A stretch of DNA of 64,000 bases from the NCBI RefSeq assembly GCF_900113545.1, contig NZ_FOPS01000008.1, positions 1 to 64,000 of the forward strand, written 5' to 3'. The DNA comes from Neisseria elongata subsp. elongata (lineage in GTDB: Bacteria > Pseudomonadota > Gammaproteobacteria > Burkholderiales > Neisseriaceae). Of this stretch, positions 33,548 to 42,903 are shown piece by piece. The position numbers and the translations under genes are program-made. Within the stretch, counting starts at the first letter, position 1, and every line of letters begins with the position of its first letter. The notes below the pieces were generated by a model. It had not been told where the DNA came from. It searched no databases and saw only the letters and a program-made list of their open reading frames with translations.

Positions 33548-34990
33548 CTACAGCAAGAACGCCGTTGCCAAGCCGAGGAAAATCAGGAAACCGCCGGAGT
33601 CGGTTACGGCGGTAATCAGCACCGAGCTGCCGAGTGCGGGGTCTCGGCCGAGTTTTTCCATCACAATCGGAATCAATACGCCCACCGCCGCCGCCAGCAG
33701 CAGATTGAGCGTCATCGCCGCCACCATGACCAAACCGATGCCGATGCTGTCGTAGAGCAGGAAGGACACCAGCCCCATCACGCTGCCCCAAATCAGGCCG
33801 TTGGCCAGGGCGACGCCGATTTCCTTCCTCAGCAGACGTCCGGTCTGGATGTCGGCCAACTGGCCGACGGCAATGGCGCGGACAATCATGGTGATGGTTT
33901 GATTACCCGAATTGCCGCCGATGCCCGCCACAATCGGCATCAGTGCGGCAAGGGCGACGATTTTGGAAATGCTGCCTTCAAACGCGCCGATGACGCGGCT
34001 GGCGACGAATGCGGTGCAGAGGTTTACCGCCAGCCACGTCCAGCGGTTTTTCACCGAATCCCACACTGGTGCGAACAGGTCTTCCTCTTCCTGCAAACCG
34101 GCCATGTTCAAGATGTCGGCTTCCGATTCTTCACGGATAACGTCCACCATTTCGTCCACCGTGATACGGCCGATGAGCTTGTTGTTTTCATCGATGACGG
34201 GCGCGGTAACCAAGTCGTAGCGTTCGAACGCCTGCGCCGCCTCTTCCGCATCGTCGGACGGACGGAAACGCACCACGTCGGTCGCCATTACGTCGGCAAC
34301 CAAGTCTTCGGGGGCGGATACCAGCAGTTTACGGATGGGCAGCACGCCGATGAGGATGTCGTCTTCATCCACGACGAAGATTTTGTCGGTGTGGTCGGGC
34401 AGGCTTTCGAAACGGCGCAGGTAGCGTAACACGACCTCGCAGCTCACGTCTGCGCGCACGCTGACCAATTCGAAATCCATCAGTGCGCCGACCAGGCCGT
34501 CTTCGTACGACATCGCCGCCTTCACCTGTTCGCGTTCTTCCTCGTCGCGGGTTTGCAGGGCTTCATAGACCACCTGGTGCGGCAAATCGTCGGCCAGTTC
34601 GGCCAAATCGTCGGCATCCAAATCTTCCACCGCCGCCAGCAATTCGTCTTTGCCCATGCTTTCGATCAGGGTTTCGCGCACGGCTTCCGACACTTCCAGC
34701 AATACGTCGCCGTCGTCTTCCGGCTCGGCCAGTTTCCACACGACAACGCGCTCTTTCGGCGGCAGCGATTCGAGCAGGACGGCCATGTCCGCAGGGTGCA
34801 GTTCGTGCAGGATGGCGGTCAGCTCGACCAGTTTCGCGTTCAGGTTTTCGTCGGCAGGCGCGCGCCCGGCGGAAATATCGGCGTAAACGGGCAGCAGTGC
34901 ATCGGCCAGTTCGTGAACGTGGTCGATATCCAAATCGAGGCGTTGGCCGTCTGCGGCCTGGGCAGGGGTGGGGATGTTCGGTGTGGTCAT
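33548..34990 (-). CDS. mgtE: magnesium transporter MgtE
   Basis: A 480-residue Mg2+ channel. The cytoplasmic N domain (about 20-150, LHELHPADMAVLLESLPPKERV) is followed by two CBS domains (about 150-275, with DKIFVVDEDDILIGVLPIRKLL and APVIDENNKLIGRITVDEMVDV) that sense Mg2+. The C-terminal membrane domain has five helices with the pore motif GIGGNSGNQT, TLNLLLAAAVGVLIP and a terminal VTDSGGFLIFLGLA. GGAG precedes ATG 34990; a longer frame to 35023 lacks a ribosome site. Confidence 0.94.
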   Translation of the reverse strand: MTTPNIPTPAQAADGQRLDLDIDHVHELADALLPVYADISAGRAPADENLNAKLVELTAILHELHPADMAVLLESLPPKERVVVWKLAEPEDDGDVLLEVSEAVRETLIESMGKDELLAAVEDLDADDLAELADDLPHQVVYEALQTRDEEEREQVKAAMSYEDGLVGALMDFELVSVRADVSCEVVLRYLRRFESLPDHTDKIFVVDEDDILIGVLPIRKLLVSAPEDLVADVMATDVVRFRPSDDAEEAAQAFERYDLVTAPVIDENNKLIGRITVDEMVDVIREESEADILNMAGLQEEEDLFAPVWDSVKNRWTWLAVNLCTAFVASRVIGAFEGSISKIVALAALMPIVAGIGGNSGNQTITMIVRAIAVGQLADIQTGRLLRKEIGVALANGLIWGSVMGLVSFLLYDSIGIGLVMVAAMTLNLLLAAAVGVLIPIVMEKLGRDPALGSSVLITAVTDSGGFLIFLGLATAFLL

Positions 34991-35147
34991 AAATGCTCCG
35001 CCCGCAGGAAGGCGGCGGCGCATTCAGGCGGGTTCAGAATCAGGTGGAGAAGCGGGAATTTTCGGGAAACGAACCGGGAAGTTCCATGATTTCTGCCTGC
35101 GGCGCAGGCGGGCTGTCAAAAACGGGGCGCATTCTAACATAGAAAAG

Positions 35148-35187
35148 AGGCCGTCTGAAAAACCGTTTGCAGGTTTTCAGACGGCCT
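35148..35187 (-). terminator. DUS inverted-pair terminator of sppA
   Basis: AGGCCGTCTGAAAA-CC and its inverse with a short loop, 16 nt beyond the sppA stop on the minus strand. Confidence 0.8.
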
Positions 35188-35202
35188 CCGGCGTTTGCCG
35201 AT

Positions 35203-36258
35203 TTACCAGCCGGGCTTGGCCAGGTTTTGCAGGCCTTCCCTTACTTGGTTTTGCACTTCGCCGTTGAGGCGGCGGCTGATGGCGCGCGCCAAATCGTCTT
35301 CGTCAGGCGTGTAATCCACCAATTCGGGGGCTTGGACGACATCGCGGGCGACGCTGTAAATGTTGCCGAAGTCGTCTATCAGTCCATTTTTCTTCGCTTC
35401 CAAGCCGGTGTAAACGCGGCCGCTGAATATTTCGGGATCGTTGTCCTTCAGGCGGCTGCCGCGCCCCGATTTGACGGCTTTGATGAATTCGCCGTGTATG
35501 TCGTTGAGCATTTGCTGCCAGATGGCCTGCTGTTCGGGCGTTTCTGGTGAGAAGGGGTCGCCCATGCCTTTGTTGCTGCCTGCGGTTTTCAGACGGCGTT
35601 TGACACCGATTTTATCCATCAGCTCCGTAAAGTCGAAGCTGCCGCCGATGACGCCTATGCTGCCCACCAGGCTGGACGGGTCGGCATAGATTTTGTCCGC
35701 AGCCGCCGCGATGTAGTAGCAGCCGGAAGCACACATGTCTTCGGTAACGACATACAGCGGGATGTCTTTGTGTTCCGCTTTCAGACGGCGTACTTCTTCA
35801 AAGGCGGTATTCGAGATGACGGGCGAACCGCCGGGGCTGTTGGCACGGATGATGATGCCTTTGACTTTGCCGTTGGCGTAGGCGGCTTCCAATCCGTCGC
35901 GCAGCATCGCCACTTGGTCTTGATAACCGCCGCCGATGACGCCGTTCAACCGGATAACGGCGGTATGCTCGTTCGACTGTTTGTGCAACGCGCTGCCCAA
36001 ACTGTTTCCGCCGGTACCGGTGCCGCCGCCGCTGCTGCAGCTGTACATGGTGAACAGCGTGCCGGCAAACAGCATCGCGCCGACACCGCGCCAAATATTG
36101 CGCCACAAGCGGCTGCTGCGTTGCTCCTTGTGTACGCTCATCAACAGCTTGTAGAGCGTGTCGCGCTCCCAGCTTTCGTTTTCAGACGGCCCGGACGAAG
36201 GATGGAAGCCCGATTGTGCCTGTTGCTGTTCTTCTTCGCGTTGGATTTTAAAGCTCAT
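35203..36258 (-). CDS. sppA: signal peptide peptidase SppA (S49), single-domain form
   Basis: A 351-residue inner-membrane serine protease that degrades cleaved signal peptides. A cytoplasmic N-terminus (about 1-55), one transmembrane helix (about 56-72) and a periplasmic S49 domain follow. Nucleophile S178 lies in MCASGCYYIA and the general-base lysine is probably K230 in AGSNKGMGDPF. RANSPGGSPV and SLVGSIGVIGG are family motifs. It is the short, single-repeat type. A DUS in the N-terminal region translates as GPSENES. It may be cotranscribed with the HAD phosphatase gene 40 nt upstream. Confidence 0.9.
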   Translation of the reverse strand: MSFKIQREEEQQQAQSGFHPSSGPSENESWERDTLYKLLMSVHKEQRSSRLWRNIWRGVGAMLFAGTLFTMYSCSSGGGTGTGGNSLGSALHKQSNEHTAVIRLNGVIGGGYQDQVAMLRDGLEAAYANGKVKGIIIRANSPGGSPVISNTAFEEVRRLKAEHKDIPLYVVTEDMCASGCYYIAAAADKIYADPSSLVGSIGVIGGSFDFTELMDKIGVKRRLKTAGSNKGMGDPFSPETPEQQAIWQQMLNDIHGEFIKAVKSGRGSRLKDNDPEIFSGRVYTGLEAKKNGLIDDFGNIYSVARDVVQAPELVDYTPDEDDLARAISRRLNGEVQNQVREGLQNLAKPGW

Positions 36259-36298
36259 AAATAATTTTCCTGATGTGCAAACGGTGTTTGCTTTGTTT

Positions 36299-36967
36299 TC
36301 AGACGGCCTCTATGCTTCCTTGCCGTTGCAAAAAGCCTTCCAGCTCGCCAAAGCAGGACAAGATACCGATGTTCGGCGCGCTCTGCAAGGTTTCGCGGCT
36401 ATGCGCGCCCGTTACCACGCCTATCCCGCGCGCACCGGCATGGGCGGCCATTTCGAGATCGAAGGCGGTATCGCCGATGACGATGCTTTCAGACGGCATC
36501 ACGCCCAGTTCGTCGCACAGCCGCCACACCATATCGGGCGCGGGCTTGGACGGGCATTCGGACGCGCAGGCCGTTGCCAGCCAAAAATCCCCCGTACCGG
36601 TTTGGGCTATGGCCTGATTCAAACCGCTGCGCCCCTTGCCCGTGGCCACCGACAGCCAGTACCCCGCCTCCCGCAGGCGTTCCAGGGTGGGCGGTACGTC
36701 GGGAAACAGCCGCATATGGCGGTTGTTCGGATTCAGATAATGCGCGGCATAAGTTTCCACCAGTTCTTCATGTTTGCCCATGCCCGCAGTCGGCGCAAGC
36801 TGCTGCATCATCTGCATCAGGCTGCGGCCGATTAAGTTGCGGATTCGGTCGGCGGGCGGTTTGGCCAGCCCGCATTCGTAAAAGGCCTGCTGCACGGTTT
36901 CGATAATCGGGTTGGTGGTGTCGGCCAGCGTGCCGTCCCAATCGAAGATAAGCAGTTTAGACTGCAT
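36299..36967 (-). CDS. HAD-family phosphatase (phosphoglycolate phosphatase-like)
   Basis: A 222-residue cytoplasmic HAD hydrolase. Motif I FDWDGTLADTT near the N-terminus provides the nucleophile aspartate, motif II is SVATGKG, the lysine is in CPSKPAPDMV and motif IV in VIGDTAFDLEMA. A helical cap lies between motifs I and II. This resembles Gph/PgmB-type phosphatases; the substrate is not determined, and Neisseria annotations often call it phosphoglycolate phosphatase-like. AGGAGGGAG directly precedes ATG 36967. It follows the LOG-family gene by 17 nt. Confidence 0.88.
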   Translation of the reverse strand: MQSKLLIFDWDGTLADTTNPIIETVQQAFYECGLAKPPADRIRNLIGRSLMQMMQQLAPTAGMGKHEELVETYAAHYLNPNNRHMRLFPDVPPTLERLREAGYWLSVATGKGRSGLNQAIAQTGTGDFWLATACASECPSKPAPDMVWRLCDELGVMPSESIVIGDTAFDLEMAAHAGARGIGVVTGAHSRETLQSAPNIGILSCFGELEGFLQRQGSIEAV

Positions 36968-36984
36968 CGCTCCCTCCTGCGCCC

Positions 36985-37716
36985 TTACAAACCCAATTCC
37001 CAATCGGTGTTCGGATTGATGCAGAACCCGTCGGTACAGTTTTCGTAATGGCGGAAAATAATATCGGTTACTTCGTCGGCGGTGTCGGCCGTTTCAAACA
37101 AATCCAAATCGTCGGGCTTGATAAAGCCGCGCGTCAAAAGCCGGTCGGCTATCCAATCAATCATCCCCTGCCAGAAATCTCGGCCGACCAAAATAATCGG
37201 ACGGGGCGGAATCTTGCCGGTCTGCACCAGTGTCAGGCTTTCAAACAGCTCGTCCAGCGTGCCGAAGCCGCCGGGCATCACCACATACGCCACAGCGTGT
37301 TTCACAAACATTACTTTGCGCGGGAAAAAATGTTGGAATTTAACCGACAAATCCTGATACGGATTGGACTGCTGTTCATGCGGCAGCACGATATTGAGGC
37401 CGACGGCGGGACTGCGTCCGGCAAACGCGCCCTTGTTGGCCGCTTCCATAATCCCCGGCCCGCCGCCGGAAATCACCGCGAAGCCCGCATCCGAGAGGCG
37501 GCGGGCAATCAGTTCGGCCAGCAGGTAGTCGGGATGGTTTACCGGCGTGCGCGCGCTGCCGTATATGCTGACGGCGGGATAGATGGCGCGCAGTTCTTCG
37601 CCTGCCTCGACGAACTCAGACATGATTTTCAGCAAATGATAGCTTTCGCGCGCCTGAATTTCGTTGCGCGTGCCATCGGGCAGGATGGGGTGCGGCAGCT
37701 TGTCTTGCAAGGGCAT
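36985..37716 (-). CDS. LOG-family (TIGR00730-type) nucleotide-binding protein
   Basis: A 243-residue Rossmann-fold protein. SIYGSARTP, VISGGGPGIMEAANKGA and the signature MPGGFGTLDELFESLTLVQTG define the LOG family, members of which release cytokinin-type bases or cleave nucleotide 5'-monophosphates. Older annotation calls such proteins lysine decarboxylases, which the motifs do not support. It is a longer form with about 50 extra N-terminal residues. It heads a probable operon with the HAD phosphatase and sppA. Confidence 0.85.
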   Translation of the reverse strand: MPLQDKLPHPILPDGTRNEIQARESYHLLKIMSEFVEAGEELRAIYPAVSIYGSARTPVNHPDYLLAELIARRLSDAGFAVISGGGPGIMEAANKGAFAGRSPAVGLNIVLPHEQQSNPYQDLSVKFQHFFPRKVMFVKHAVAYVVMPGGFGTLDELFESLTLVQTGKIPPRPIILVGRDFWQGMIDWIADRLLTRGFIKPDDLDLFETADTADEVTDIIFRHYENCTDGFCINPNTDWELGL

Positions 37717-37791
37717 GGGGGCAACTCCGAATTGGGAAAACGGCGGTTATAAACCGATTTGCGCCGCACTGCAAATCTGTCTGCCGATTCA

Positions 37792-37845
37792 GAGGCCGTC
37801 TGAAAACCCCGCTTGCGATACGGAAACGGGTTTTCAGACGGCCTC
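37792..37845 (-). terminator. DUS inverted-pair terminator of the DyP peroxidase gene
   Basis: GAGGCCGTCTGAAAACCC and its inverse are 18-nt arms around an 18-nt loop, 19 nt past the stop on the minus strand. Confidence 0.75.
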
Positions 37846-37863
37846 AAACTGCGGCGGGCGCGT

Positions 37864-39153
37864 TTATTTGTCTACAAGCAAACTTTGGCCGAGGAAGCCG
37901 CCCTTTTCCACGCCGGGGAGGGTGAAGAAATAACCGCCGCCGAACGGGCTGATGTATTCCTCCAAGGGTTCCAGATTGAGTAGGTTTTGCACAAAGATAA
38001 AACCGTCAGCAAGATTGGCCTGATACATAACCAGAATCAGGCCGACGTCCAACTGGCCGGACTTGGCCAAACCCATGGAATAGTTGAACGGGCGGCGGAA
38101 CAGCAAATGCTTTTTCATGAACTCAGGGTCGCGCGGATTACCCAGCCGTATATGGCTGTCGGTAGGGACGGCCTTGCCTTCCGGGTCTTTGGCATAGTCG
38201 GGAATGTCGCCCTCTTTTTTCATGCCTAAGGGCGCGCCGCTGTATTTTTCGCGGCCGAAAATGGCCTGTTGCTCCTGCAAGGGCGTCCTGTCCCAAAATT
38301 CGACAAAATGACGGATGATGCGTATGGCCTGATAGCTGCCGTTTTTCGTCCATGCCGGTTCGTCCAAACTGTTGGAAGCCACACCCGTCCACAATACTTG
38401 GTCGGCGATTTCAGGCTTGCTGACGTCGGGGTTGGCCGTACCGTCGCGGAAGCCCAACAGGTTGCGCGACGCAATCGCGCCCGGCTCGGCCTTGGGCAGC
38501 CAGCCGTCCAGCGACCAACGGGTAATCGCGTATTTGGCGGTGTTTTTGATGATGTCGCGCAGGGCGTTTTGACAGGTTTCGGGCGAAAAGGCGCAGATTT
38601 GGATGCCGATGTCGCCGTCGCACCATTCTTTTTGCAGTTTGTCGTTGGGGAAATCCTTCATTTCCTGCAAATGCTTGGGCTTTTTACCGCCCAACCCGAA
38701 ACGTGCGTCAAACAGGCTCGCGCCGACGGATACGGTAACAGTCAGGCCGTCGGGCGGGACGGTTTTGCCCAGCAAGCCGCTGCCGGCAGGCGGCAGCTTT
38801 TCGTCGCCGTCCACCAGTTCTCCGCCTTTGGTCAGAAATTCGATGCGGGCGGTCAGGGTGCGGAAATAGTTGATGAGCTGGGAAATATCGGAAACGGTAA
38901 CATCAAAGGCGCAGAGGATGCCGAAGGTTTGGTGCGGCGTGGTAATGCCGGCCTGATGTACGCCGTAGCAGTCGTAGGAAGTTTGGCTGTGGCTGCCGTT
39001 GCCGGAGCAGTCGGCGGCGGCTTTGCCCTCGGGCGATGAAGCCGTTTGAGCGGATTGGCCGCCTTGTCCGCAGGCCGTCAGTGCGGCGGCAGCCGAAACG
39101 GCGGCAGCGGTTTTGAGCAGTTTGCGGCGGTCGGGATTGTCGGGCTGTTGCAT
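37864..39153 (-). CDS. efeB: Tat-exported DyP-type heme peroxidase (EfeB-like)
   Basis: A 429-residue periplasmic heme peroxidase. The signal DRRKLLKTAAAVSAAAALTAC has a twin-arginine motif and ends in a possible lipobox cysteine. The DyP motif GFRDGTANPD (catalytic Asp) and the proximal histidine region IRIIRHFVEFWDRT are present, with GDIGIQICAFSPE and HIRLGNPRDP. EfeB oxidises or removes iron from heme for the EfeUOB ferrous/ferric iron uptake system, but neither efeU nor efeO is next to it here. GGAG lies before ATG 39153. Confidence 0.88.
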   Translation of the reverse strand: MQQPDNPDRRKLLKTAAAVSAAAALTACGQGGQSAQTASSPEGKAAADCSGNGSHSQTSYDCYGVHQAGITTPHQTFGILCAFDVTVSDISQLINYFRTLTARIEFLTKGGELVDGDEKLPPAGSGLLGKTVPPDGLTVTVSVGASLFDARFGLGGKKPKHLQEMKDFPNDKLQKEWCDGDIGIQICAFSPETCQNALRDIIKNTAKYAITRWSLDGWLPKAEPGAIASRNLLGFRDGTANPDVSKPEIADQVLWTGVASNSLDEPAWTKNGSYQAIRIIRHFVEFWDRTPLQEQQAIFGREKYSGAPLGMKKEGDIPDYAKDPEGKAVPTDSHIRLGNPRDPEFMKKHLLFRRPFNYSMGLAKSGQLDVGLILVMYQANLADGFIFVQNLLNLEPLEEYISPFGGGYFFTLPGVEKGGFLGQSLLVDK

Positions 39154-39170
39154 ATTTTTCTCCTGAAAAG

Positions 39171-39205
39171 GCCGTCTGAAACCGGAAAAACGGTTTTCAG
39201 ACGGC
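39171..39205 (-). terminator. DUS inverted-pair terminator of engB
   Basis: GCCGTCTGAAACCG and CGGTTTTCAGACGGC lie between engB and efeB; one arm is of the AT-DUS form (ATGCCGTCTGAA). Confidence 0.65.
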
Positions 39206-39309
39206 ATCATTTACCTGAATGTGAATCTCTTTCGATTACAATACCCGCCTTTTCAGACGGCTTCAAGTATTAGAATCAAATTTCGGCCGGGCGGATGTCC
39301 CAAATATGC

Positions 39310-39942
39310 TCAAACAGGACAACCTTCTTCCGCCGGCTCTGTATCCAACCGTACAAACCAGCCGCCCACCACGTTTTCCACTTCTTCCATGCCCTGCTTT
39401 TTCAAACTCGAAAACAGTTGCACCGACACATCCTGCCGCTCTGAAAACGGTTTTAACGCTTTCTTGACAGAAGACAAGGTTTTAATCTGTTCGTTCTTAG
39501 ATAATTTGTCGGCCTTTGAAAGCAGGATATGCACCGGCCTGCCAGTTTTGGCGAAAAAATCCAACATTTGGATGTCCAGCGGCTTGAGCGGATGACGGCA
39601 ATCCATAATCAACACCAAACCGATGAGTTGATGCCGTGTCTGCAAATAATCGCCCAACAGGGTTACCCAATGCTGACGCACCGCCTCCGGTACGGCCGCG
39701 TAGCCGTAACCGGGCAAATCAACCATAAAATGACCGTTGGCCAGTTCGAAAAAATTGATATGCTGCGTACGTCCGGGCGTTTTCGATACATAGGCCAGAC
39801 GAACATGGTTGCACAGCGTATTGATCGCACTGGATTTGCCCGCGTTGGACCGTCCGACGAAGGCTATTTCGGCTCCCGTATCGGGCAAATCTTTCAAGTG
39901 GTTTACCGTAGTAAAAAATTTTGCGTTTTGAAATAAGTTCAT
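39310..39942 (-). CDS. engB: ribosome biogenesis GTPase EngB (YsxC/YihA)
   Basis: A 210-residue single-domain GTPase needed for large-subunit assembly. G1 is [13 protein letters not shown]2 region [13 protein letters not shown]3 [11 protein letters not shown] and G4 LSKADKLSK. Length and motifs are normal. It is divergent from the cytochrome c4 gene, and about 150 nt separate the two starts. Confidence 0.95.
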   Translation of the reverse strand: MNLFQNAKFFTTVNHLKDLPDTGAEIAFVGRSNAGKSSAINTLCNHVRLAYVSKTPGRTQHINFFELANGHFMVDLPGYGYAAVPEAVRQHWVTLLGDYLQTRHQLIGLVLIMDCRHPLKPLDIQMLDFFAKTGRPVHILLSKADKLSKNEQIKTLSSVKKALKPFSERQDVSVQLFSSLKKQGMEEVENVVGGWFVRLDTEPAEEGCPV

Positions 39943-40090
39943 AACTATGGAAAAAACAGGTAAATTTGGTATAGAATACCACGTTTGCCGAATAATCGGT
40001 TTAAAGCGACGGAATTCCGCCGCATATTTTGAGTATCACAGATAAAAAAGGGTATTGCGGATACCGCAATGCCGCAATCAGGAGCCTTCC

Positions 40091-40720
40091 ATGAAACGTA
40101 CCACCTTACTGACTCTGGCATTGGCGTGCGGTGCGGTGTTTGCCGCGCCGAAGGCCGATTTGGCCAAAGGCAAGCAGATCGCCCAAACCGTATGCGCGGC
40201 CTGCCATGCCGCCGACGGCAACAGCGGCATTTCCTCCTACCCGAAACTTTCGTCGCAACATGCCACATACATAATTAAAGAAACCGTTGCCATCAAAGAC
40301 GGCAAACGGACAACCGGCGGAGCGGCAGCTATGCGCCCGATGGTAGGCAGCCTGAGTGCGCAGGATATTGCCGACGTGGCCGCTTTCTATGCCACCCAAA
40401 CTCCGAAACCGGGTGAGGCCAATCCGAAAGACAATCTGGACCTGGGCGCCAAAATCTTCCGCGGCGGGCTGTCCGAGAAAAAACTGCCTGCCTGTATGGC
40501 TTGCCACGGCCCAAGCGGTGCGGGCATACCGGGCAGCGGCACCGATGTGTCCGCCTATCCCCGCTTGGGCGGCCAACACAAAGACTACACCATGACACAG
40601 CTGAAAGCCTATGCCTCCGGCCAGCGCAAAAGTCCCAACGGTATGATGGAAGACGTAGTCAAACGCATGTCTGAAGAAGAGATGAACGCCGTAGCCAACT
40701 TCATCCAAGGGCTGCATTGA
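40091..40720 (+). CDS. diheme cytochrome c4
   Basis: A 209-residue periplasmic electron carrier with a signal peptide (MKRTTLLTLALACGAVFA). It has two heme-binding motifs, CAACH (about 38-42) and CMACH (about 138-142), each followed by the class I fold and a distal methionine (AAAMRPMVGSLSAQD and SPNGMMEDVVKRMS). Cytochrome c4 feeds electrons to terminal oxidases (cbb3 in Neisseria). GGAG precedes ATG 40091. The genes for cytochrome c maturation follow directly, a natural partnership. Confidence 0.92.
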   Translation: MKRTTLLTLALACGAVFAAPKADLAKGKQIAQTVCAACHAADGNSGISSYPKLSSQHATYIIKETVAIKDGKRTTGGAAAMRPMVGSLSAQDIADVAAFYATQTPKPGEANPKDNLDLGAKIFRGGLSEKKLPACMACHGPSGAGIPGSGTDVSAYPRLGGQHKDYTMTQLKAYASGQRKSPNGMMEDVVKRMSEEEMNAVANFIQGLH

Positions 40721-40757
40721 TTTTCAGACGGCCTCCATCTGATAAAGGCCGTCTGAA
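40721..40757 (+). terminator. DUS inverted-pair terminator after cytochrome c4
   Basis: TTCAGACGGCCT and AGGCCGTCTGAA with an 11-nt loop directly after the stop. Confidence 0.7.
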
Positions 40758-40872
40758 TACCACCATTGGAATAAACAATGACCATCGGGCTGCCGGTACA
40801 TCCAACGTATCGGCAGCCCGATTTGTAGTAGAATCCACCTCTTTGTTTTCCCGAAATTTCTCTCCCCTAAAG

Positions 40873-42903
40873 ATGGCAACCGGTAAAAAAATCCCGCTTA
40901 TCCGCCGCCCGTGGTTCGCTTTTTTAAGCTCCATGCGTTTCGCGGTTGCGCTGCTGTGCATATTAGGCATCGCCTCGGTCATCGGCACGGTTTTGCAGCA
41001 AAACCTGTCCTACACCGACTACATCGTCAAATTCGGCCCTTTCTGGAGCCGGATTTTCCAAGCACTCGGCCTGTTTGACGTTTACTCCTCCATCTGGTTT
41101 GTCGTCATCATGCTGTTTCTGGTGCTCAGCACCGGCCTTTGCCTGTGGCGCAACATTCCGCCCTTTATGCGCGAAATGCGCTCGTTCCGCCTGAAAGCAA
41201 GCCGGCAGTCGCTTGCAGCCATGAAACACACCGCCCTGTTGGAAAACGGCCTTACCCCGTCTGTAGGCATGCGTTATTTCAACGTCCGCGGCTTCGCTGT
41301 CAAACAAGTCGAACGTGAAGACGGCTCGGTATTGGTTGCCGGTAAAAAAGGGGCGGCCAACAAATGGGGATACATTTTTGCCCACCTGGCCATCATTGTC
41401 ATCTGCCTCGGCGGCCTGATAGACAGCAACCTGCTATTAAAAATCGGCATGCTGACCGGGAAAATAACTCCTGACAACACAGCGGTATTCGCCCGCAACT
41501 TCAAACCCGAAAGCATCTTAAGCGACGGCAATCCGTCATTTCGGGGCAACGTAAACCTCAGTGAAGGGCAAGAGGCCGACGTTGTTTTCCTGAATGCCGA
41601 CCAAGGGCTTTTGGTTCAACAGTTGCCGTTTTCGGTCAAACTGAAAAAATTCCACATCGATTTCTACGATACCGGCATGCCGAGTGATTTTGCCAGCGAT
41701 TTGGAAGTTACCGATAAAAAAACCGGCAAGGTCAGCGAACACACCATTCGGGTAAACCACCCACTCACCCTGCACGGCATTTCTATCTACCAGGCAAGCT
41801 TTGCCGACGGCGGCTCCGGCCTCCAATTCAAAGCTTGGGATTTGGCGGCGAACAGCAGTCGTTTTGCCGAATTGAAAGGCACATCGATGAACAGTTTTCC
41901 GCTGAATATGGGCGGCGAACAAAAATTCACTTTGGAATTCGACAAATTCACATCGATGAACGTTGAAGACATGAGCGAACCGGCCAAAAAAGAGCAAGGT
42001 TTGAAACAAAAACTTAACGATGCCCGCGCCGTGAAACAGGAGAAAAAATTCACCAACCTGGGTCCCAGCATCATCTACCGCCTGCGCGATTCTGCGGGAC
42101 AGGCAATAGAGTTCAAAAACTACATGCTGCCGATCAAGCAGGAAGATGACTACTTTTTCATCACAGGCACCCGCTCCGGCCTCGAGCAGCAATACCGCTG
42201 GTTGCGCATTCCTGCCGACAGCAAACACAAGGCCGACACCTTCATGATTTGGCGCGAACTGATGAACGACGAAACCGTCCGCAGCCGCATCAGCACAGCC
42301 GCAGCCGCCAGCGCGCCGGAAGACATCCGTCCGCAATTCAAACAAGCCGTTGAAAACACCCTGCTCCTGTTCGCCCGCGGCGGCTATCTGGAATTGGATA
42401 AATTCGTCCAAACCGCGGTTCCTGAAAACGAACGGGAAAAAATGCGCGATTATTTCTATCAAATCCTAATCGGCGGTGCCAGCCTCACCTTAGACGAAGC
42501 CTTAAACCGGCAAAACCTGCCTGCATGGCAACAGGAAGACAAACGCAACCGTTTCCTATTACACGCCATGGATGCCTATACCGGCCTGACGGAATATCCC
42601 GCACCCGTACTGTTGCAACTGGACAGCTTCCAAGAAGTCCGCTCCTCCGGCCTGCAGATGACGAAATCCCCGGGCGCGGTGTTGGTTTACATCGGATCGC
42701 TACTGCTGGTATTGGGCACTGTCTTTATGTTCTACATCCGCGAAAAACGCTTCTGGCTGTTATTCGAACCCAACGGCATCCGCTTTGCCATGTCGTCCAG
42801 CCGGCACGAACGCGACCTGCAACGAGAATTCCCCGAACATCTGCAAGGCCTGAAACGGCTTGCCGAGGATTTAAACCATGATGCAAACCACCGACAACAC
42901 TAA
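40873..42903 (+). CDS. ccsB: cytochrome c biogenesis protein CcsB (ResB/Ccs1)
   Basis: A 676-residue membrane protein of System II cytochrome c maturation. Three N-terminal helices (about 15-160, with FLSSMRFAVALLCILGIASVIGTVLQQN, the ResB signature) are followed by a large periplasmic region (about 200-590) and a last helix (VLVYIGSLLLVLGTVFMFYI). With CcsA it presents heme to apocytochromes in the periplasm. ATG 40873 is used; the longer frame begins in DUS DNA. ccsA overlaps its 3' end by 26 nt. Confidence 0.92.
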   Translation: MATGKKIPLIRRPWFAFLSSMRFAVALLCILGIASVIGTVLQQNLSYTDYIVKFGPFWSRIFQALGLFDVYSSIWFVVIMLFLVLSTGLCLWRNIPPFMREMRSFRLKASRQSLAAMKHTALLENGLTPSVGMRYFNVRGFAVKQVEREDGSVLVAGKKGAANKWGYIFAHLAIIVICLGGLIDSNLLLKIGMLTGKITPDNTAVFARNFKPESILSDGNPSFRGNVNLSEGQEADVVFLNADQGLLVQQLPFSVKLKKFHIDFYDTGMPSDFASDLEVTDKKTGKVSEHTIRVNHPLTLHGISIYQASFADGGSGLQFKAWDLAANSSRFAELKGTSMNSFPLNMGGEQKFTLEFDKFTSMNVEDMSEPAKKEQGLKQKLNDARAVKQEKKFTNLGPSIIYRLRDSAGQAIEFKNYMLPIKQEDDYFFITGTRSGLEQQYRWLRIPADSKHKADTFMIWRELMNDETVRSRISTAAAASAPEDIRPQFKQAVENTLLLFARGGYLELDKFVQTAVPENEREKMRDYFYQILIGGASLTLDEALNRQNLPAWQQEDKRNRFLLHAMDAYTGLTEYPAPVLLQLDSFQEVRSSGLQMTKSPGAVLVYIGSLLLVLGTVFMFYIREKRFWLLFEPNGIRFAMSSSRHERDLQREFPEHLQGLKRLAEDLNHDANHRQH

